A stretch of DNA of 64,000 nucleotides from Streptomyces sp. NBC_01232 (GCF_035989885.1 NZ_CP108518.1:2608501-2672500); one strand, 5' to 3'; positions 31,381-41,098 are shown, numbered from the stretch's first letter. The notes: generated by a model not told the origin, from the sequence alone. Numbers and translations: made by a program.

Positions 31381-32259
31381 ATGACGCATGCCGTTTCGCC
31401 TGCCCGCGAACCCGCAGCAGCATCTCCGTCGGGCACACCCACCCTGTACGGAGGCACGGGCACCCGGCGCATCACCGTCCGCGACCTCACCCTCGCCAAG
31501 GAACGCGGCGAGAAGTGGCCCATGCTCACGGCCTACGACGCCATGACCGCGTCCGTCTTCGACGAGGCCGGCATCCCGGTCATCCTCGTCGGCGACTCCA
31601 TGGGCAATTGCCACCTCGGCTACGACTCCACCGTCCCGGTGACGATGGACCAGATGACCATGCTCTCGGCGGCCGTCGTACGCGGCACGAGCCGCTCGCT
31701 GGTCATCGGCGACATGCCGTTCGGCTCGTACCAGGAAGGCGCCGTGCAGGCCCTGCGCAGCGCCACCCGTCTCGTCAAGGAGGCCGGGGTCGGAGCGGTG
31801 AAGCTGGAGGGCGGCGAGCGCTCGCTGGCCCAGACCGAGCTGATCGTGCAGTCCGGCATCCCCGTCATGTCCCACCTGGGCCTGACCCCGCAGTCGGTCA
31901 ACGCCATGGGCTACCGGGTGCAGGGGCGCGGTGACGAGGCCGCGCACCAGCTGCTGCGCGACGCGAAGGCGGCGCAGGACGCGGGCGCGTTCGCGGTGGT
32001 GCTGGAGCTCGTTCCGGCCGAGCTGGCCGCCGAGGTCACCCGGTCCCTGCACATCCCGACGGTCGGCATCGGTGCGGGCGCGGAGTGCGACGCGCAGGTA
32101 CTGGTGTGGACCGACATGATGGGCCTGACCGGCGGGAAGATGCCGAAGTTCGTCAAGCAGTACGCGAAGCTCCGCGAGACCATGACCGGCGCGGCGAGGG
32201 CCTTCGCCGAGGACGTGGTCGGCGGAACGTTCCCGCAGGCGGAGCACGCCTTCCACTGA
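31381..32259 (+). CDS. panB: 3-methyl-2-oxobutanoate hydroxymethyltransferase
   Basis: First step of pantothenate synthesis: transfers a hydroxymethyl group from 5,10-methylene-tetrahydrofolate to 2-oxoisovalerate, giving ketopantoate. The 292-residue protein is a TIM barrel with family motifs MLTAYDAMTASVFDEAGI, ILVGDSMGNCHLGYDST (metal-binding Asp), AVKLEGGE (substrate Lys and catalytic region) and MSHLGLTPQSVNAMGGY-type SHLGLTPQSVN, plus IPTVGIGAGAECDAQVLVW. ATG 31381 is preceded by AAGGAG. It is followed by a strong hairpin. Confidence 0.97.
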   Translation: MTHAVSPAREPAAASPSGTPTLYGGTGTRRITVRDLTLAKERGEKWPMLTAYDAMTASVFDEAGIPVILVGDSMGNCHLGYDSTVPVTMDQMTMLSAAVVRGTSRSLVIGDMPFGSYQEGAVQALRSATRLVKEAGVGAVKLEGGERSLAQTELIVQSGIPVMSHLGLTPQSVNAMGYRVQGRGDEAAHQLLRDAKAAQDAGAFAVVLELVPAELAAEVTRSLHIPTVGIGAGAECDAQVLVWTDMMGLTGGKMPKFVKQYAKLRETMTGAARAFAEDVVGGTFPQAEHAFH

Positions 32260-32299
32260 CGGGGTGGGCCGGGCTCCCCCGGCTCCCCGGCAGTCCGCC

Positions 32300-32332
32300 G
32301 ACAGCCCGCCGACCGCGTGTCGGCGGGCTGTC
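32300..32332 (+). terminator. Terminator after panB
   Basis: A 14-bp perfect stem GACAGCCCGCCGAC (32300-32313 against 32319-32332) with loop CGCGT. Its right arm runs into the 11-bp repeat array of the next gene. Confidence 0.8.
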
Positions 32333-32396
32333 GTACGTCTGCCGTACGTTTGTCGTACCTCTGTCGGTCGGCTGTCGGTGCTTTGTCAGTGGCGGC
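32320..32396 (+). promoter_or_regulatory. Array of 11-bp direct repeats, probable SARP-type binding sites
   Basis: Seven head-to-tail 11-bp units: TCGGCGGGCTG, TCGTACGTCTG, CCGTACGTTTG, TCGTACCTCTG, TCGGTCGGCTG, TCGGTGCTTTG and a weaker TCAGTGGCGGC. The fixed parts are TCG at positions 1-3 and (C/T)TG at positions 9-11. SARP-family activators bind heptamers repeated every 11 bp just upstream of the -10 box. Here the array ends about 15 bp before the ABC-exporter start codon, with CATAGG at 32403-32408 as a possible -10. A SARP-type regulator is encoded next to the exporter. Confidence 0.65.
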
Positions 32397-32411
32397 TGCT
32401 CCCATAGGGGC

Positions 32412-33425
32412 ATGACGCGAAACGACAACAAGCCCAACGCCGTGGAGGTACGGGGGCTGGTCAAGCACTACGGCGAGACCAAGGCCCTCGACGGTGTCGA
32501 CCTGGATGTCCGGGAGGGCACGGTCCTCGGGGTCCTCGGCCCCAACGGCGCAGGCAAGACCACGCTGGTCCGCTGCCTCTCCACCCTGATCGTCCCGGAT
32601 GCCGGCACCGCGACCGTCGCGGGCTACGACGTGGTCCGCCAGCCGCGCCAGCTGCGCCGCACCATCGGCCTCACCGGCCAGTACGCCTCGGTCGACGAGA
32701 AGCTCTCCGGCTGGGAGAACCTCTACATGATCGGGCGGCTGCTCGACCTCTCCCGCAAGGACGCCCGCCGCCGCGCGGACGAGATGCTGGAGCGGTTCTC
32801 CCTGACCGAGGCGGCCAAGAAGGCCGCCATGAACTACTCCGGCGGCATGCGGCGCCGGCTGGACCTCGCCGCCTCGCTGATCGGCAACCCGGCCGTGCTC
32901 TACCTGGACGAGCCGACCACCGGTCTCGACCCCCGCACCCGCAACGAGGTGTGGGACGAGGTCCAGCGCCTCGTCGCCGAGGGCGCGACCGTGCTGCTCA
33001 CCACCCAGTACATGGAGGAGGCCGAGCAGCTCGCCAGCGAGCTCACCGTCATCGACCGCGGCAAGGTCATCGCCAACGGCAAGGTCGACGAGCTGAAGGC
33101 GCGCGTCGGCGGCCGCACCCTCAAGATCCGCCCCGTGGCCGCCTCGGACCTGCCGGGCATGGCCCGCTCGCTGGCCGAGGCCGGACTGGACGGCGTGGCC
33201 GGCAGCCAGGCCGTACCGGACGAGGGCGTCCTGCTGGTCCCGATCCTGAGCGACGAGCAGCTGACGGCCGTGGTCGGCCTGCTGGCCGCCCGCGGGTACG
33301 CGATCGCCGACCTCGGCACCTACCTGCCCAGCCTCGACGAGGTGTTCCTGGCCATCACCGGCCAGAAGCCCGCCGCCGTCGAGGACTCCGTTCCCACCGA
33401 GAAGACCGAGGAGGTCGCGGCATGA
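32412..33425 (+). CDS. ABC exporter ATP-binding protein, daunorubicin-resistance (DrrA) type
   Basis: ATPase of a drug-type exporter, 337 residues. Walker A is GPNGAGKTT, the Q-loop region is TIGLTGQYASVDEKLSGWENL, the signature is YSGGMRRRLDLA and Walker B is VLYLDEPTTGLD, followed by TTQYMEEAEQLA. The C-terminal ~90 residues (RVGGRTLKIRPVAASDL, PSLDEVFLAITG) are the DrrA-type tail. ATG 32412 lies right after the repeat array with no ribosome-binding site, so the message may be leaderless. It overlaps the permease gene by ATGA. The exported compound is unknown. Confidence 0.95.
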   Translation: MTRNDNKPNAVEVRGLVKHYGETKALDGVDLDVREGTVLGVLGPNGAGKTTLVRCLSTLIVPDAGTATVAGYDVVRQPRQLRRTIGLTGQYASVDEKLSGWENLYMIGRLLDLSRKDARRRADEMLERFSLTEAAKKAAMNYSGGMRRRLDLAASLIGNPAVLYLDEPTTGLDPRTRNEVWDEVQRLVAEGATVLLTTQYMEEAEQLASELTVIDRGKVIANGKVDELKARVGGRTLKIRPVAASDLPGMARSLAEAGLDGVAGSQAVPDEGVLLVPILSDEQLTAVVGLLAARGYAIADLGTYLPSLDEVFLAITGQKPAAVEDSVPTEKTEEVAA

Positions 33426-34273
33426 GCACCGTAACCACGACGAAGCCCGCGCCCACCGCGCCCGGTCCGGCCTCGGTGGCCGCGTACCCCGGCGAGGGCC
33501 GGATCGGCCTGCGGGCCAACCTGCGGCACATCGGCGCCCTGGTGCGCCGCAACGCCCTGCAGATCAAGCAGGATCCCGAGTCGATGTTCGACGTCGTGTT
33601 CATGCCGATCATCTTCACGCTGCTGTTCGTGTTCGTCTTCGGCGGTGCGATCTCCGGCAAGGGGAACCAGGCGGACTACGTCAACTACGTGGTCCCGGGC
33701 CTGATGGCCATGATGGGCATGAACATCGCCATGGGCGTCGGCACCGGGGTCAACGACGACTTCAAGAAGGGCGTCATGGACCGGTTCCGGTCGATGCCCA
33801 TCGCCCGGTCGTCGGTGCTCATCGCCAAGATCCTCGTCGAACTGGGCCGGATGATGGTCGCCATCGCGATCCTGCTCGCGGTGGGCTTCCTGCTCGGTCT
33901 GTCGATCAAGGGTCCGGTGGTGGGCCTGTTCCTCGCCATCGCTCTGTCGGCCGTCTTCGGCGCCTCGCTGATGTGGATCTTCGTTCTGCTCGGTCTCACC
34001 CTGAAGACCCCGCAGGCCGTCCAGGGCATGGCGATGATGGTCCTGATGCCGCTGCAGTTCGGCAGCTCGATCTTCGCCCCGCCGACCACGATGCCGGGCT
34101 GGCTGCAGTCCTTCACGGACTACAACCCGCTGTCGAACCTGGCGGACGCCGCCCGTGCGCTGATCAACGGCACTCCGGTCGGCGACTCGGTGTGGATGAC
34201 CCTGGTCTGGTCGCTCGCCATCACCGCGGTCACCATGCCGCTCGCGGTGCGGAAGTTCCGCCAGAAGACCTGA
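33422..34273 (+). CDS. ABC-2 type exporter permease, DrrB type
   Basis: Membrane partner of the preceding ATPase, 283 residues. A 45-residue cytoplasmic N-terminus is followed by six helices: FDVVFMPIIFTLLFVFVFGG, VVPGLMAMMGMNIAMG, MVAIAILLAVGFLL, FLAIALSAVFGASLMWIFVLL and two more. The linker FKKGVMDRFRSMPIARSSVL is the coupling-helix region of DrrB-like proteins, and NPLSNLADAARALINGTP lies before the last helix. Start overlaps the ATPase stop by ATGA. Convergent with the SARP regulator. Confidence 0.94.
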   Translation: MSTVTTTKPAPTAPGPASVAAYPGEGRIGLRANLRHIGALVRRNALQIKQDPESMFDVVFMPIIFTLLFVFVFGGAISGKGNQADYVNYVVPGLMAMMGMNIAMGVGTGVNDDFKKGVMDRFRSMPIARSSVLIAKILVELGRMMVAIAILLAVGFLLGLSIKGPVVGLFLAIALSAVFGASLMWIFVLLGLTLKTPQAVQGMAMMVLMPLQFGSSIFAPPTTMPGWLQSFTDYNPLSNLADAARALINGTPVGDSVWMTLVWSLAITAVTMPLAVRKFRQKT

Positions 34274-34330
34274 CCCGCGGACCGATCCGTTCCGGATCGC
34301 GTCCCGGACGGACACCGGCCGGGGGCCGGG

Positions 34331-37300
34331 TCAGATGAGGGCGGTGGCCTCCTCCAGGGAGAGGCCACCGCCTTCGGCGTACGCCTTCTCGTAGGCGGCG
34401 TCCCCCAGCGCCGCCCGTGCCAGATCCTGCGCTCGGGCGAAGTCATCGCGCTCCGTGGTGACGGGGAAGTGCCCGGGCGGCAGCAGCGCCCGGTAGGCGC
34501 CCAGCAGCCGGGCCGCGTCGTACTCGCGGCGCGGGCCCCCGAGCGAGGCCAGGGAGACGGCCGCGGTCATCAGGTAGACCGCCGGCATCTGCGGGGCCAC
34601 CATCCGCGCCATCGGGTCCGAGGCGGTCCCCAGAGCCTGGCGCAGCCGGCCGAGGGCCTCCTCGTACAGCCCCTCCTGGTTGTCCAGCCAGCCCATCGTG
34701 CCGAGCAGGAAGCCGTCGAAGATGGCGAACGCGCCGAAGGCGAACTCGTCGCGCAGGAGCTGCAGCTGGCGGCGTGCCTCGGCGAGCCGACCCGTGCGTC
34801 CGAGGATGCCCGCGAGGAACATCCGGGCGGCGGGCATGGCCTCGTTGCCGTACCGCTGGACCGTGGCGGTGATCTCGGTGAGGATCTCCTCGGCCTCCTC
34901 GATCCGGCCGTCCTCGGTCAGCGTTCCGGCCATGCGTACGCGCAGCACCGTCACCTGGGCCATGGCGCCGAGGCGTTCGGCGTACGCGATCGCCTCGCGG
35001 TAGTCGCGGGCGGACAGCGCGTACTCCCCGCGCTTCTCCCGGGCCTCGGCGCGGGCGGACAGGGCCTCGGCGCAGCCCCAGGCGTCGCCGAGTTCGCGGA
35101 ACAGGGCCAGGCTCTCGTCGGCGTCGCGCGAGGCGTCCCCGGCCCAGTCGGCCCGGTTGGCGAGGATATTGGCGCGCAGCTGGAGCGCGGAGGCGAGCTC
35201 CCAGCGGTAGCCGAGCTCACGGGCGGTGGCGACGGTCGCCTCGACGACCTTCCGGAGCAGCCCCGGGTCGCCGGCGATCATGACCGCGTAGATCCACAGG
35301 GAGGCGGGGGTCCGGCAGGTCTGCGGGAGTCCGGGCCGGTAGGTGGCGAGGACCCCGTCGATCAGGGCACGGACCGCGGGGGTGTTCCAGTTCTCGTTGG
35401 TCTGGTCGCGCGAGGCCAGCAGGACCAGGTTGAGGGCGCGCCAGCCCTCGGTGCGCGTTTCGCCGGAGTAGGGCGGGGGCGTGTCGACGAGCCGTTCGTA
35501 GATGGGCTCGGCGGGGGTGACGGGCGCCTCGAACGGGTTGGGGCCGAGCGCGGCGGCGGCCTCGGCCCAGTGCCGGGACTCGGAGCGCAGGTCGTGCATG
35601 TGCCAGTACCAGCCCAGGGAGTGGACCAGGCAGAGGGCTTCGTCTGCGTCGCGGACGGCGATGGCCCGGCGCAGGGCGGTACGCAGGTTCTCGTACTCGG
35701 TGGCGAGCCGGTCGGCGGCGGCGCGCTGGCCGTGGCCGCGCAGCACCGGTTCGGTGGTCCGGGCGAGTTCGCGGTAGTGGACGAGGTGGCGGTGCTCGGT
35801 GGCCTCGCGGTCGCCGTGGGTCTCGGCGAGGCGCTCGGCGGCGTACTCGCCGACCGTCTCCAGCAGGCGGTAGCGCATGGCGGAGCCGTCGGATCCGGGG
35901 GCGGCGACGACCAGGGACTTGTCGACGAGGGAGCCGATGACCTCGGCGGCGTCGTAGGAGGCGGGATCGGAGGGGTCGGCGCAGACGGCCTCGGCGGCGT
36001 CCAGGTCGCAGCCGCCGGCGAAGACGGACATCCGGCGCAGGGCCGTGCGCTCGGGCTCGTCGAGGAGGTCCCAGGACCAGTCGACGACCGCGCGCAGGGT
36101 CTGCTGGCGGGGCAGGACCGTACGGGCGCCGCTGGTCAGGAGCCGGAAGCGGTCGTCGAGGCGGTCGGCGATCTGGCGCGGGGTGAGCAGCCGCAGCCGG
36201 GCGGCCGCCAGCTCGATGGCGAGCGGCAGACCGTCGAGGCGGCGGCAGATCTCGGCGGCCGCGGCGGGGTCCTCGTCGACCGTGAAGCCGGCGCGGGCGG
36301 CGGCCCCGCGGTCGCCGAGCAGCCGCAGCGCGATCGGGTCGGGCAGCGGTTCCACCGGGCGCAGGGACTCCCCCGGGACGCCGAGGGGTTCGCGGCTGGT
36401 GGCCAGGATCCGGACGCCGGGGCAGTGCGTGAGGAGCCGTTCGGCGAGGGCGGCGGCCGCGCCGATGACGTGCTCGCAGTTGTCGAGGAGCAGCAGGAGC
36501 CGGCGCCGTGCGCAGTGCTCGGCGAGCCGGTCGAGGGGGTCGTCCCCGGCGCGTTCGGTCAGGGCCCGCAGTTCCTCGGCGGCGGCGGCGCGCAGCTTGG
36601 TCTCGCGGGCGCCGAGCGCGGCGAGGGTGGCTTCGGCGACGTCCTCGGGGTCGCCGGGCCCGTCGATGGGGGCCAGTTCGACCAGCCACACGCCGTCGGG
36701 CCAGGCACTCTCGTCCTGGGCCTCGGCGGCCTCCTGGGACAGCCGCGTCTTGCCCGCGCCGCCGGGTCCCAGGAGCGTGACGAGGCGGGACCGCGCCAGG
36801 TCCTCGCCGATGGTGCGGATGTCGTCCTCGCGCCCGACGAAGGTGGTCAGGCGGGCGCGCAGGTTGCCCGCGGACACGGGGGCGGGTTCGGGGGCGGCCG
36901 CGGACGGGGCGGCCGTCGTGGCGGTGGCGGTCATGGCGTTGGCGGTCGTGGCGTTGGCCGTGGCGTTGGCCGTGGGGCGCGGGGCGGGATCCGAGGCCAG
37001 CAGTTCGGCGTGCAGGGCGCGCAGTTCCGGGCCCGGGTCGGTGCCCAGCCGGTCGGAGAGCTCCCGGCGGACGCTGTCGTACGCGGCCAGTGCCTCCGCC
37101 GGGCGGCCCGCGTCCCGCAGGGCCTTGATGCGCAGGGTGTGCAGCGGCTCGTCCAGCGGCTGCCGCGCGCACAGCGCGGTCAGCTCCGGCAGGAACCGCT
37201 CCGCCTCGCCCAGCGCCAGGGCCGCGGCGAGGCGTCCCCGGCGCGCGTCCGTCCGTACGGCCTCCCAGCGCGCGGCCTCCGCGCCCGGGTCCGGCAAGTC

Positions 37301-37699
37301 GGCGAGGGCCGGTCCGCGCCACAGGGTGAGGGCCTCCTCGTACAGGGCCGCCGCGCCGGCCGGATCAGCGGCCTCGCCCGCGGCCCGGACCAGCCGCTCG
37401 AAGCGGTACAGGTCGATGTCCTCCCGCCCGGCGACCAGCTCGTAGCCGCCCTCCGCGGAACGCACGGCCGCGTGCCCGAGCGCCCGCCGCAGCCGGGCCA
37501 CCAGCGCCTGCAGGGCCGCGGGCGCGTCGGCCGGCGGGTCCGCGTCCCACACCTCGGCGACGAGCAGCCGGGCCGTCACCACCCGCCCCGGCCGCAGCGC
37601 GAGCGCGGTCAGGAGCGCCCTGAGGCGTGCTCCGCCGACGGCCACGGGGGTCCCGTCGTCGTGGATGGCCTGGGCGGTTCCGAGGATTGCGTAACGCAC
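34331..37699 (-). CDS. Large AfsR/SARP-family regulator with NB-ARC ATPase and TPR domains
   Basis: 1122-residue transcriptional activator. Residues 1-90 form the OmpR-like winged helix (AILGTAQAIHDDGTPVAVGG, LRALLTALALRPGRVV), 95-245 the bacterial transcriptional activator domain (DLYRFERLVRAAGEAADP, RQPLDEPLHTLRIKALRDAG). An Asn-Ala-Thr repeat linker follows, then an NB-ARC STAND ATPase with Walker A LLGPGGAGKTRL, Walker B LLLLLDNCEHV and ATSREPLGVPGE. The C-terminal half is TPR-like helices that probably sense a ligand. GTG 37699 is the start. It converges on the DrrAB exporter, whose promoter carries 11-bp repeats of SARP type, so it is the first candidate to activate that exporter. Confidence 0.93.
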   Translation of the reverse strand: MRYAILGTAQAIHDDGTPVAVGGARLRALLTALALRPGRVVTARLLVAEVWDADPPADAPAALQALVARLRRALGHAAVRSAEGGYELVAGREDIDLYRFERLVRAAGEAADPAGAAALYEEALTLWRGPALADLPDPGAEAARWEAVRTDARRGRLAAALALGEAERFLPELTALCARQPLDEPLHTLRIKALRDAGRPAEALAAYDSVRRELSDRLGTDPGPELRALHAELLASDPAPRPTANATANATTANAMTATATTAAPSAAAPEPAPVSAGNLRARLTTFVGREDDIRTIGEDLARSRLVTLLGPGGAGKTRLSQEAAEAQDESAWPDGVWLVELAPIDGPGDPEDVAEATLAALGARETKLRAAAAEELRALTERAGDDPLDRLAEHCARRRLLLLLDNCEHVIGAAAALAERLLTHCPGVRILATSREPLGVPGESLRPVEPLPDPIALRLLGDRGAAARAGFTVDEDPAAAAEICRRLDGLPLAIELAAARLRLLTPRQIADRLDDRFRLLTSGARTVLPRQQTLRAVVDWSWDLLDEPERTALRRMSVFAGGCDLDAAEAVCADPSDPASYDAAEVIGSLVDKSLVVAAPGSDGSAMRYRLLETVGEYAAERLAETHGDREATEHRHLVHYRELARTTEPVLRGHGQRAAADRLATEYENLRTALRRAIAVRDADEALCLVHSLGWYWHMHDLRSESRHWAEAAAALGPNPFEAPVTPAEPIYERLVDTPPPYSGETRTEGWRALNLVLLASRDQTNENWNTPAVRALIDGVLATYRPGLPQTCRTPASLWIYAVMIAGDPGLLRKVVEATVATARELGYRWELASALQLRANILANRADWAGDASRDADESLALFRELGDAWGCAEALSARAEAREKRGEYALSARDYREAIAYAERLGAMAQVTVLRVRMAGTLTEDGRIEEAEEILTEITATVQRYGNEAMPAARMFLAGILGRTGRLAEARRQLQLLRDEFAFGAFAIFDGFLLGTMGWLDNQEGLYEEALGRLRQALGTASDPMARMVAPQMPAVYLMTAAVSLASLGGPRREYDAARLLGAYRALLPPGHFPVTTERDDFARAQDLARAALGDAAYEKAYAEGGGLSLEEATALI

Positions 37700-37771
37700 C
37701 GGCCCATTGTCCCCGCACCCGGCCCGGGACCCGCACCGTTTTCCGTCGAGCCCGCGGGATAGGTTGCCCGC

Positions 37772-38572
37772 ATGGGTCATCAGGGCGGCCGCGGTGAGCG
37801 GCAGATCAGTTCGGTATTCCTCGGCATCGTCGCGATCATGGCCGTCACGGGCTGGGCGGTGTGGACGGGCTACTCGACGAGCGCCGGTCTCGCCGTGTTC
37901 CTCTTCGTGACGTCGGCGTGGATCGTCTCCCTGTGCCTGCACGAGTACGCGCACGCCCGGACCGCCCTGCACGGCGGCGACCTCACGGTGGGCGCAAAGG
38001 GCTACCTGACGCTGAACCCGCTCAAGTACACGCACGCGCTGCTCAGCATCGTGCTACCGGTGATCTTCGTGATCCTGGGCGGCATCGGCCTGCCCGGCGG
38101 CGCGGTCTTCATCGAGCGCAGCCGCATCCAGGGTCGCTGGAAGCACAGCCTCATCTCGGCGGCGGGCCCCCTGACCAACGTGGCCTTCGCCCTCGTGTGC
38201 ACGGCCCCGTTCTGGCTGGACGCCCTCGAAGGGGTGCCGCTGGGCTTCCGCTACGCGCTCGCCTTCCTCGCCATGCTCCAGGTCACGGCGGCGATCCTGA
38301 ACTTCCTTCCGGTACCGGGCCTCGACGGCTACGGGGTCATCGAGCCCTGGCTGTCGTACCGGGTGCGCCGGGAGGTGGAGCCGCTGGCGCCGTTCGGCCT
38401 GCTGGCCGTGTTCGCGCTGCTGTGGATCCCTGGCGTCAACGCGTTCTTCTTCGACGCGGTGGACGGCCTGATGTCCGCGCTCGGAGTGTCGGACCTGGAG
38501 ACGTACTGCGGCCGCGACCTCTACAACTTCTGGCGGGACACCGACGGCTTCTGCGCGATGCCGCAGGACTAG
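37772..38572 (+). CDS. Site-2 protease (M50 family) membrane metalloprotease
   Basis: 266 residues, about six membrane helices. The zinc-binding HExxH motif is HEYAH at residues 57-61 within a helix, and the third ligand motif is NFLPVPGLDGYG, both needed for intramembrane proteolysis. KGYLTLNPLKYTHALLSI and GGAVFIERSRIQ between them are typical of the rhomboid-like M50 subgroup without PDZ domain. Such enzymes cut membrane-bound regulators such as anti-sigma factors, but some are described only as site-2 protease family proteins. Read divergently from the SARP gene across 72 bp. Confidence 0.92.
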   Translation: MGHQGGRGERQISSVFLGIVAIMAVTGWAVWTGYSTSAGLAVFLFVTSAWIVSLCLHEYAHARTALHGGDLTVGAKGYLTLNPLKYTHALLSIVLPVIFVILGGIGLPGGAVFIERSRIQGRWKHSLISAAGPLTNVAFALVCTAPFWLDALEGVPLGFRYALAFLAMLQVTAAILNFLPVPGLDGYGVIEPWLSYRVRREVEPLAPFGLLAVFALLWIPGVNAFFFDAVDGLMSALGVSDLETYCGRDLYNFWRDTDGFCAMPQD

Positions 38573-38757
38573 GCGTTGCGGGCGGCGGCGGCCTTCTCGG
38601 CCTTCGCCTTGCGCAGGTAGTACCAGGCCATGTTGGACGTGAGGCCGGCCAGCAGCACCCACACGATCCCGAGGAAGCTGCCCTCCACGAAGGCGACGAC
38701 GGCCGCGGCCACCGCACAGACGCAGACGACAACGGCGAAGACGGCAAGGCGGGGCAT
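38569..38757 (-). CDS. Small two-helix membrane protein
   Basis: 62 residues: PRLAVFAVVVCVCAVAAAVVAF is the first helix, LGIVWVLLAGLTSNMAWYYL the second, then a basic tail KAKAEKAAAAR. AGGAG lies well placed before ATG 38757. It overlaps the stop of the convergent M50 protease gene. No family known to me; small proteins of this layout are common in Streptomyces. Confidence 0.7.
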   Translation of the reverse strand: MPRLAVFAVVVCVCAVAAAVVAFVEGSFLGIVWVLLAGLTSNMAWYYLRKAKAEKAAAARNA

Positions 38758-39000
38758 GGGTGGGGCTCCTCGGAAACACTGAACGGGGTCGAACCCGTCC
38801 AGTGTCCCCCATGCCGCGCAGTGCTGCCGTAAGGACCGCCGGTGACCGCACCGGGAGCGCGTTTCCGGCTTCACGTGACCTTCGGTACCCCAGGGCACTA
38901 CGGTCGGCGGACACGCGCCGTGTCTGCGCGCGTGACAGAACGAACAGCCCGGCCTGCTCGGCCCGCGACGGACGACACCGGGTGAGTGGGGGGAACACGC

Positions 39001-41073
39001 ATGCAGGAGATCTCCAAGGGCGCGAACGTCAGCCTGACCGCCCTCAGTGAGGACGCCGGAGCGGTCGTCGTGAGCCTGGGCTGGACCAGCGCCACCGGAG
39101 CCGGCGATGCCGACGTCTCCGTGCTGCTCCTGGACGAGAACGGCAAGATCCGCAGCGAGAACGACTTCTACTTCTACAACAACCCCGCTGCTGCGGACGG
39201 CAGCGTGCAGCTCCTCGGCAAGACGCCCACCGCCAACGGCGACGAGGACCGCATCAGCGTGGACCTCACCGCAGTCCCCGAGGACGTGGCGCGGATCGTG
39301 GTGGCGGCCAGCCAGTACGGCGGCGCGCGCTTCGGCGATCTGGACGACCTGCGGATGACCGTCGCCGACCGGTCGGGGGAGCCGCTCGTCGGGTACTCCA
39401 TCGAGGACGCGGGCGTGGAGACGGCCTTCATCTTCGGCGAGCTGTACAGGCGCGGCGAGGACTGGAAGTTCCGCGCCGTGGGACAGGGGTACGAGACCGG
39501 GCTCGCCGGGCTGGCCACGGACTTCGGCATCGATGTGGACGAGGGCGCCGAGGAGTCCCCCACTGGCGCCGCGGCCCCGGCCGAGGACACCGGGCCGGAG
39601 ACGGCCGACGTCGCCCCCGTCGCCGACGCCGCCGCCGTGGCCGCCGTGGCCGCCGTGGCCGTGGCCGTGGCTCCGCAGGAGGGCGCACCGTCGGCGGTGG
39701 TGGCCGTGGCGGCGGCGGAGCAGGCGGGCGCCATCGTGCCCGCCCAGACCCGCGGACGCACGCCGCGCACGACGAAGAAGAAGGTCACGCTGCCCAAGGT
39801 GGCCAAGAAGTCGCTCGCCGAGAATGACACCTGGCGGACCGCGCGGCTCTTCCCCGTGCCGTCCCTCAAGAGCGACAAGGAGCGCGAGGTCCGGGCGACC
39901 TCCGTCCTGCTCTCCGTCATGGCGCAGGTTCCCGAGCTCGGCCGCCGCCTCACCGCCGGGTTCGGGGCGCCCGCCGGTCGGATGCAGACCTTCACCGAGG
40001 TGCCCCTCCCCCACGGCGACACCCCGAAGCGGCCGGACGGGGTGATCCGGGTGGAGCGGGCGGGCAAGCTGTGGACCGCCCTCGTCGAGACGAAGACGCA
40101 CGGCAACCCGCTCAAGGACGAGCAGGTCCAGCAGTACATGGACATCGCGGCCCGGCGCGGCTACGAGGCGGTGATCACGCTCTCCAACGATGTGGCCCTG
40201 GACGGCTCGCCTGTAGTCGATGTCAAGATCGACCGGCGGCGCAAGCACAAGGTCAGCCTCTGGCACCTGTCGTGGGCGGAGGTGGCCCACCAGGCCCAGA
40301 TGCTGATCCGCCACGAGGGGGTCGGCAACGCCGCCCACGCCTGGCTGCTCCAGGAGTTGCTGGACTACCTCCAGCACGAGAACTCGGGCTGCCACGGGTT
40401 CCAGAACATGGGCCCCGCCTGGGTGCCTGTCCGCAAGGGCATCGAGGACGAGACCATCAGCCCGGACGACGTGCGTGCCGTCGGCGTCGTCGAGAGCTGG
40501 GAGCGGCTGATCCGCCAGGTCTGCCTGCGCCTCGGCGGCGAGTTGGGGCAGAAGGCCCTGCCGGTGCAGCGCACCCGGCGCGACAGCGACCCCGGGGCGC
40601 GCCGGGTCGCGGCGGCCGAGGCGCTGTGCGCCGACGGGAGGCTGTCGGCCGAACTGCGGATCGACGGTACGAGTTCTGTGATCGCCGTCACCGCCGATCT
40701 GCGGACCGGCAAGGTCCGCACGTCGGTGGACATCCCCGCCCCGGAGGGCTCGTACCCGCTGGCGACGGCGAAGCGGCTGCTGCGGGTCCTGGCCGAGGCA
40801 CCGGCGGACCTGCACGTCCAGACTCTGGTGGAGGGCGAGAACGGGCCGCGCGGCACGCTGGAGCGGCTGCGGCCCGAGCCTGGCGACCTGCTGCCCAAGG
40901 ACGGCGCGGCGCCGACCGGGTTCCGGCTGTCGCTGATCAAGGGGATGGGCAACACCCGCGGCAACACGGAGTCGGGCTTCATCCGCGGCGTCGACGACGC
41001 CGTCGACCGTTTCTACCAAGGGGTGGTGGCACACCTGGGCGCAGTCGAGGCGCGCGGCGGCCGCCGCGGCTGA
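39001..41073 (+). CDS. TerD-domain protein fused to a PD-(D/E)XK nuclease-like domain
   Basis: 690 residues. Residues 1-185 form a TerD domain (calcium-binding, tellurium/stress-resistance family): [47 protein letters not shown] and [21 protein letters not shown] low-complexity Ala/Val linker and a Lys-rich segment ([11 protein letters not shown]) follow. From about residue 300 begins a domain with a PD-(D/E)XK-like active site: RPDGVI with Asp346, then ALVETKT with Glu363 and Lys365, and [19 protein letters not shown] after it, the usual nuclease layout. The last ~200 residues are of unknown fold. GGGGGGA precedes ATG 39001. TerD proteins have been linked to DNA processing and phage defence by others; that this protein cuts DNA is inference. 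Confidence 0.85.
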   Translation: MQEISKGANVSLTALSEDAGAVVVSLGWTSATGAGDADVSVLLLDENGKIRSENDFYFYNNPAAADGSVQLLGKTPTANGDEDRISVDLTAVPEDVARIVVAASQYGGARFGDLDDLRMTVADRSGEPLVGYSIEDAGVETAFIFGELYRRGEDWKFRAVGQGYETGLAGLATDFGIDVDEGAEESPTGAAAPAEDTGPETADVAPVADAAAVAAVAAVAVAVAPQEGAPSAVVAVAAAEQAGAIVPAQTRGRTPRTTKKKVTLPKVAKKSLAENDTWRTARLFPVPSLKSDKEREVRATSVLLSVMAQVPELGRRLTAGFGAPAGRMQTFTEVPLPHGDTPKRPDGVIRVERAGKLWTALVETKTHGNPLKDEQVQQYMDIAARRGYEAVITLSNDVALDGSPVVDVKIDRRRKHKVSLWHLSWAEVAHQAQMLIRHEGVGNAAHAWLLQELLDYLQHENSGCHGFQNMGPAWVPVRKGIEDETISPDDVRAVGVVESWERLIRQVCLRLGGELGQKALPVQRTRRDSDPGARRVAAAEALCADGRLSAELRIDGTSSVIAVTADLRTGKVRTSVDIPAPEGSYPLATAKRLLRVLAEAPADLHVQTLVEGENGPRGTLERLRPEPGDLLPKDGAAPTGFRLSLIKGMGNTRGNTESGFIRGVDDAVDRFYQGVVAHLGAVEARGGRRG

Positions 41074-41098
41074 TCCGGGGCGCCGTCGGGCCCGGCGG

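Noticed and set aside
32320..32396. PhoP (PHO) box array
   Set aside because: PHO boxes also repeat every 11 bp but have a GTTCA core; these units have TCGTACG/TCGG, which fits SARP-type sites better.
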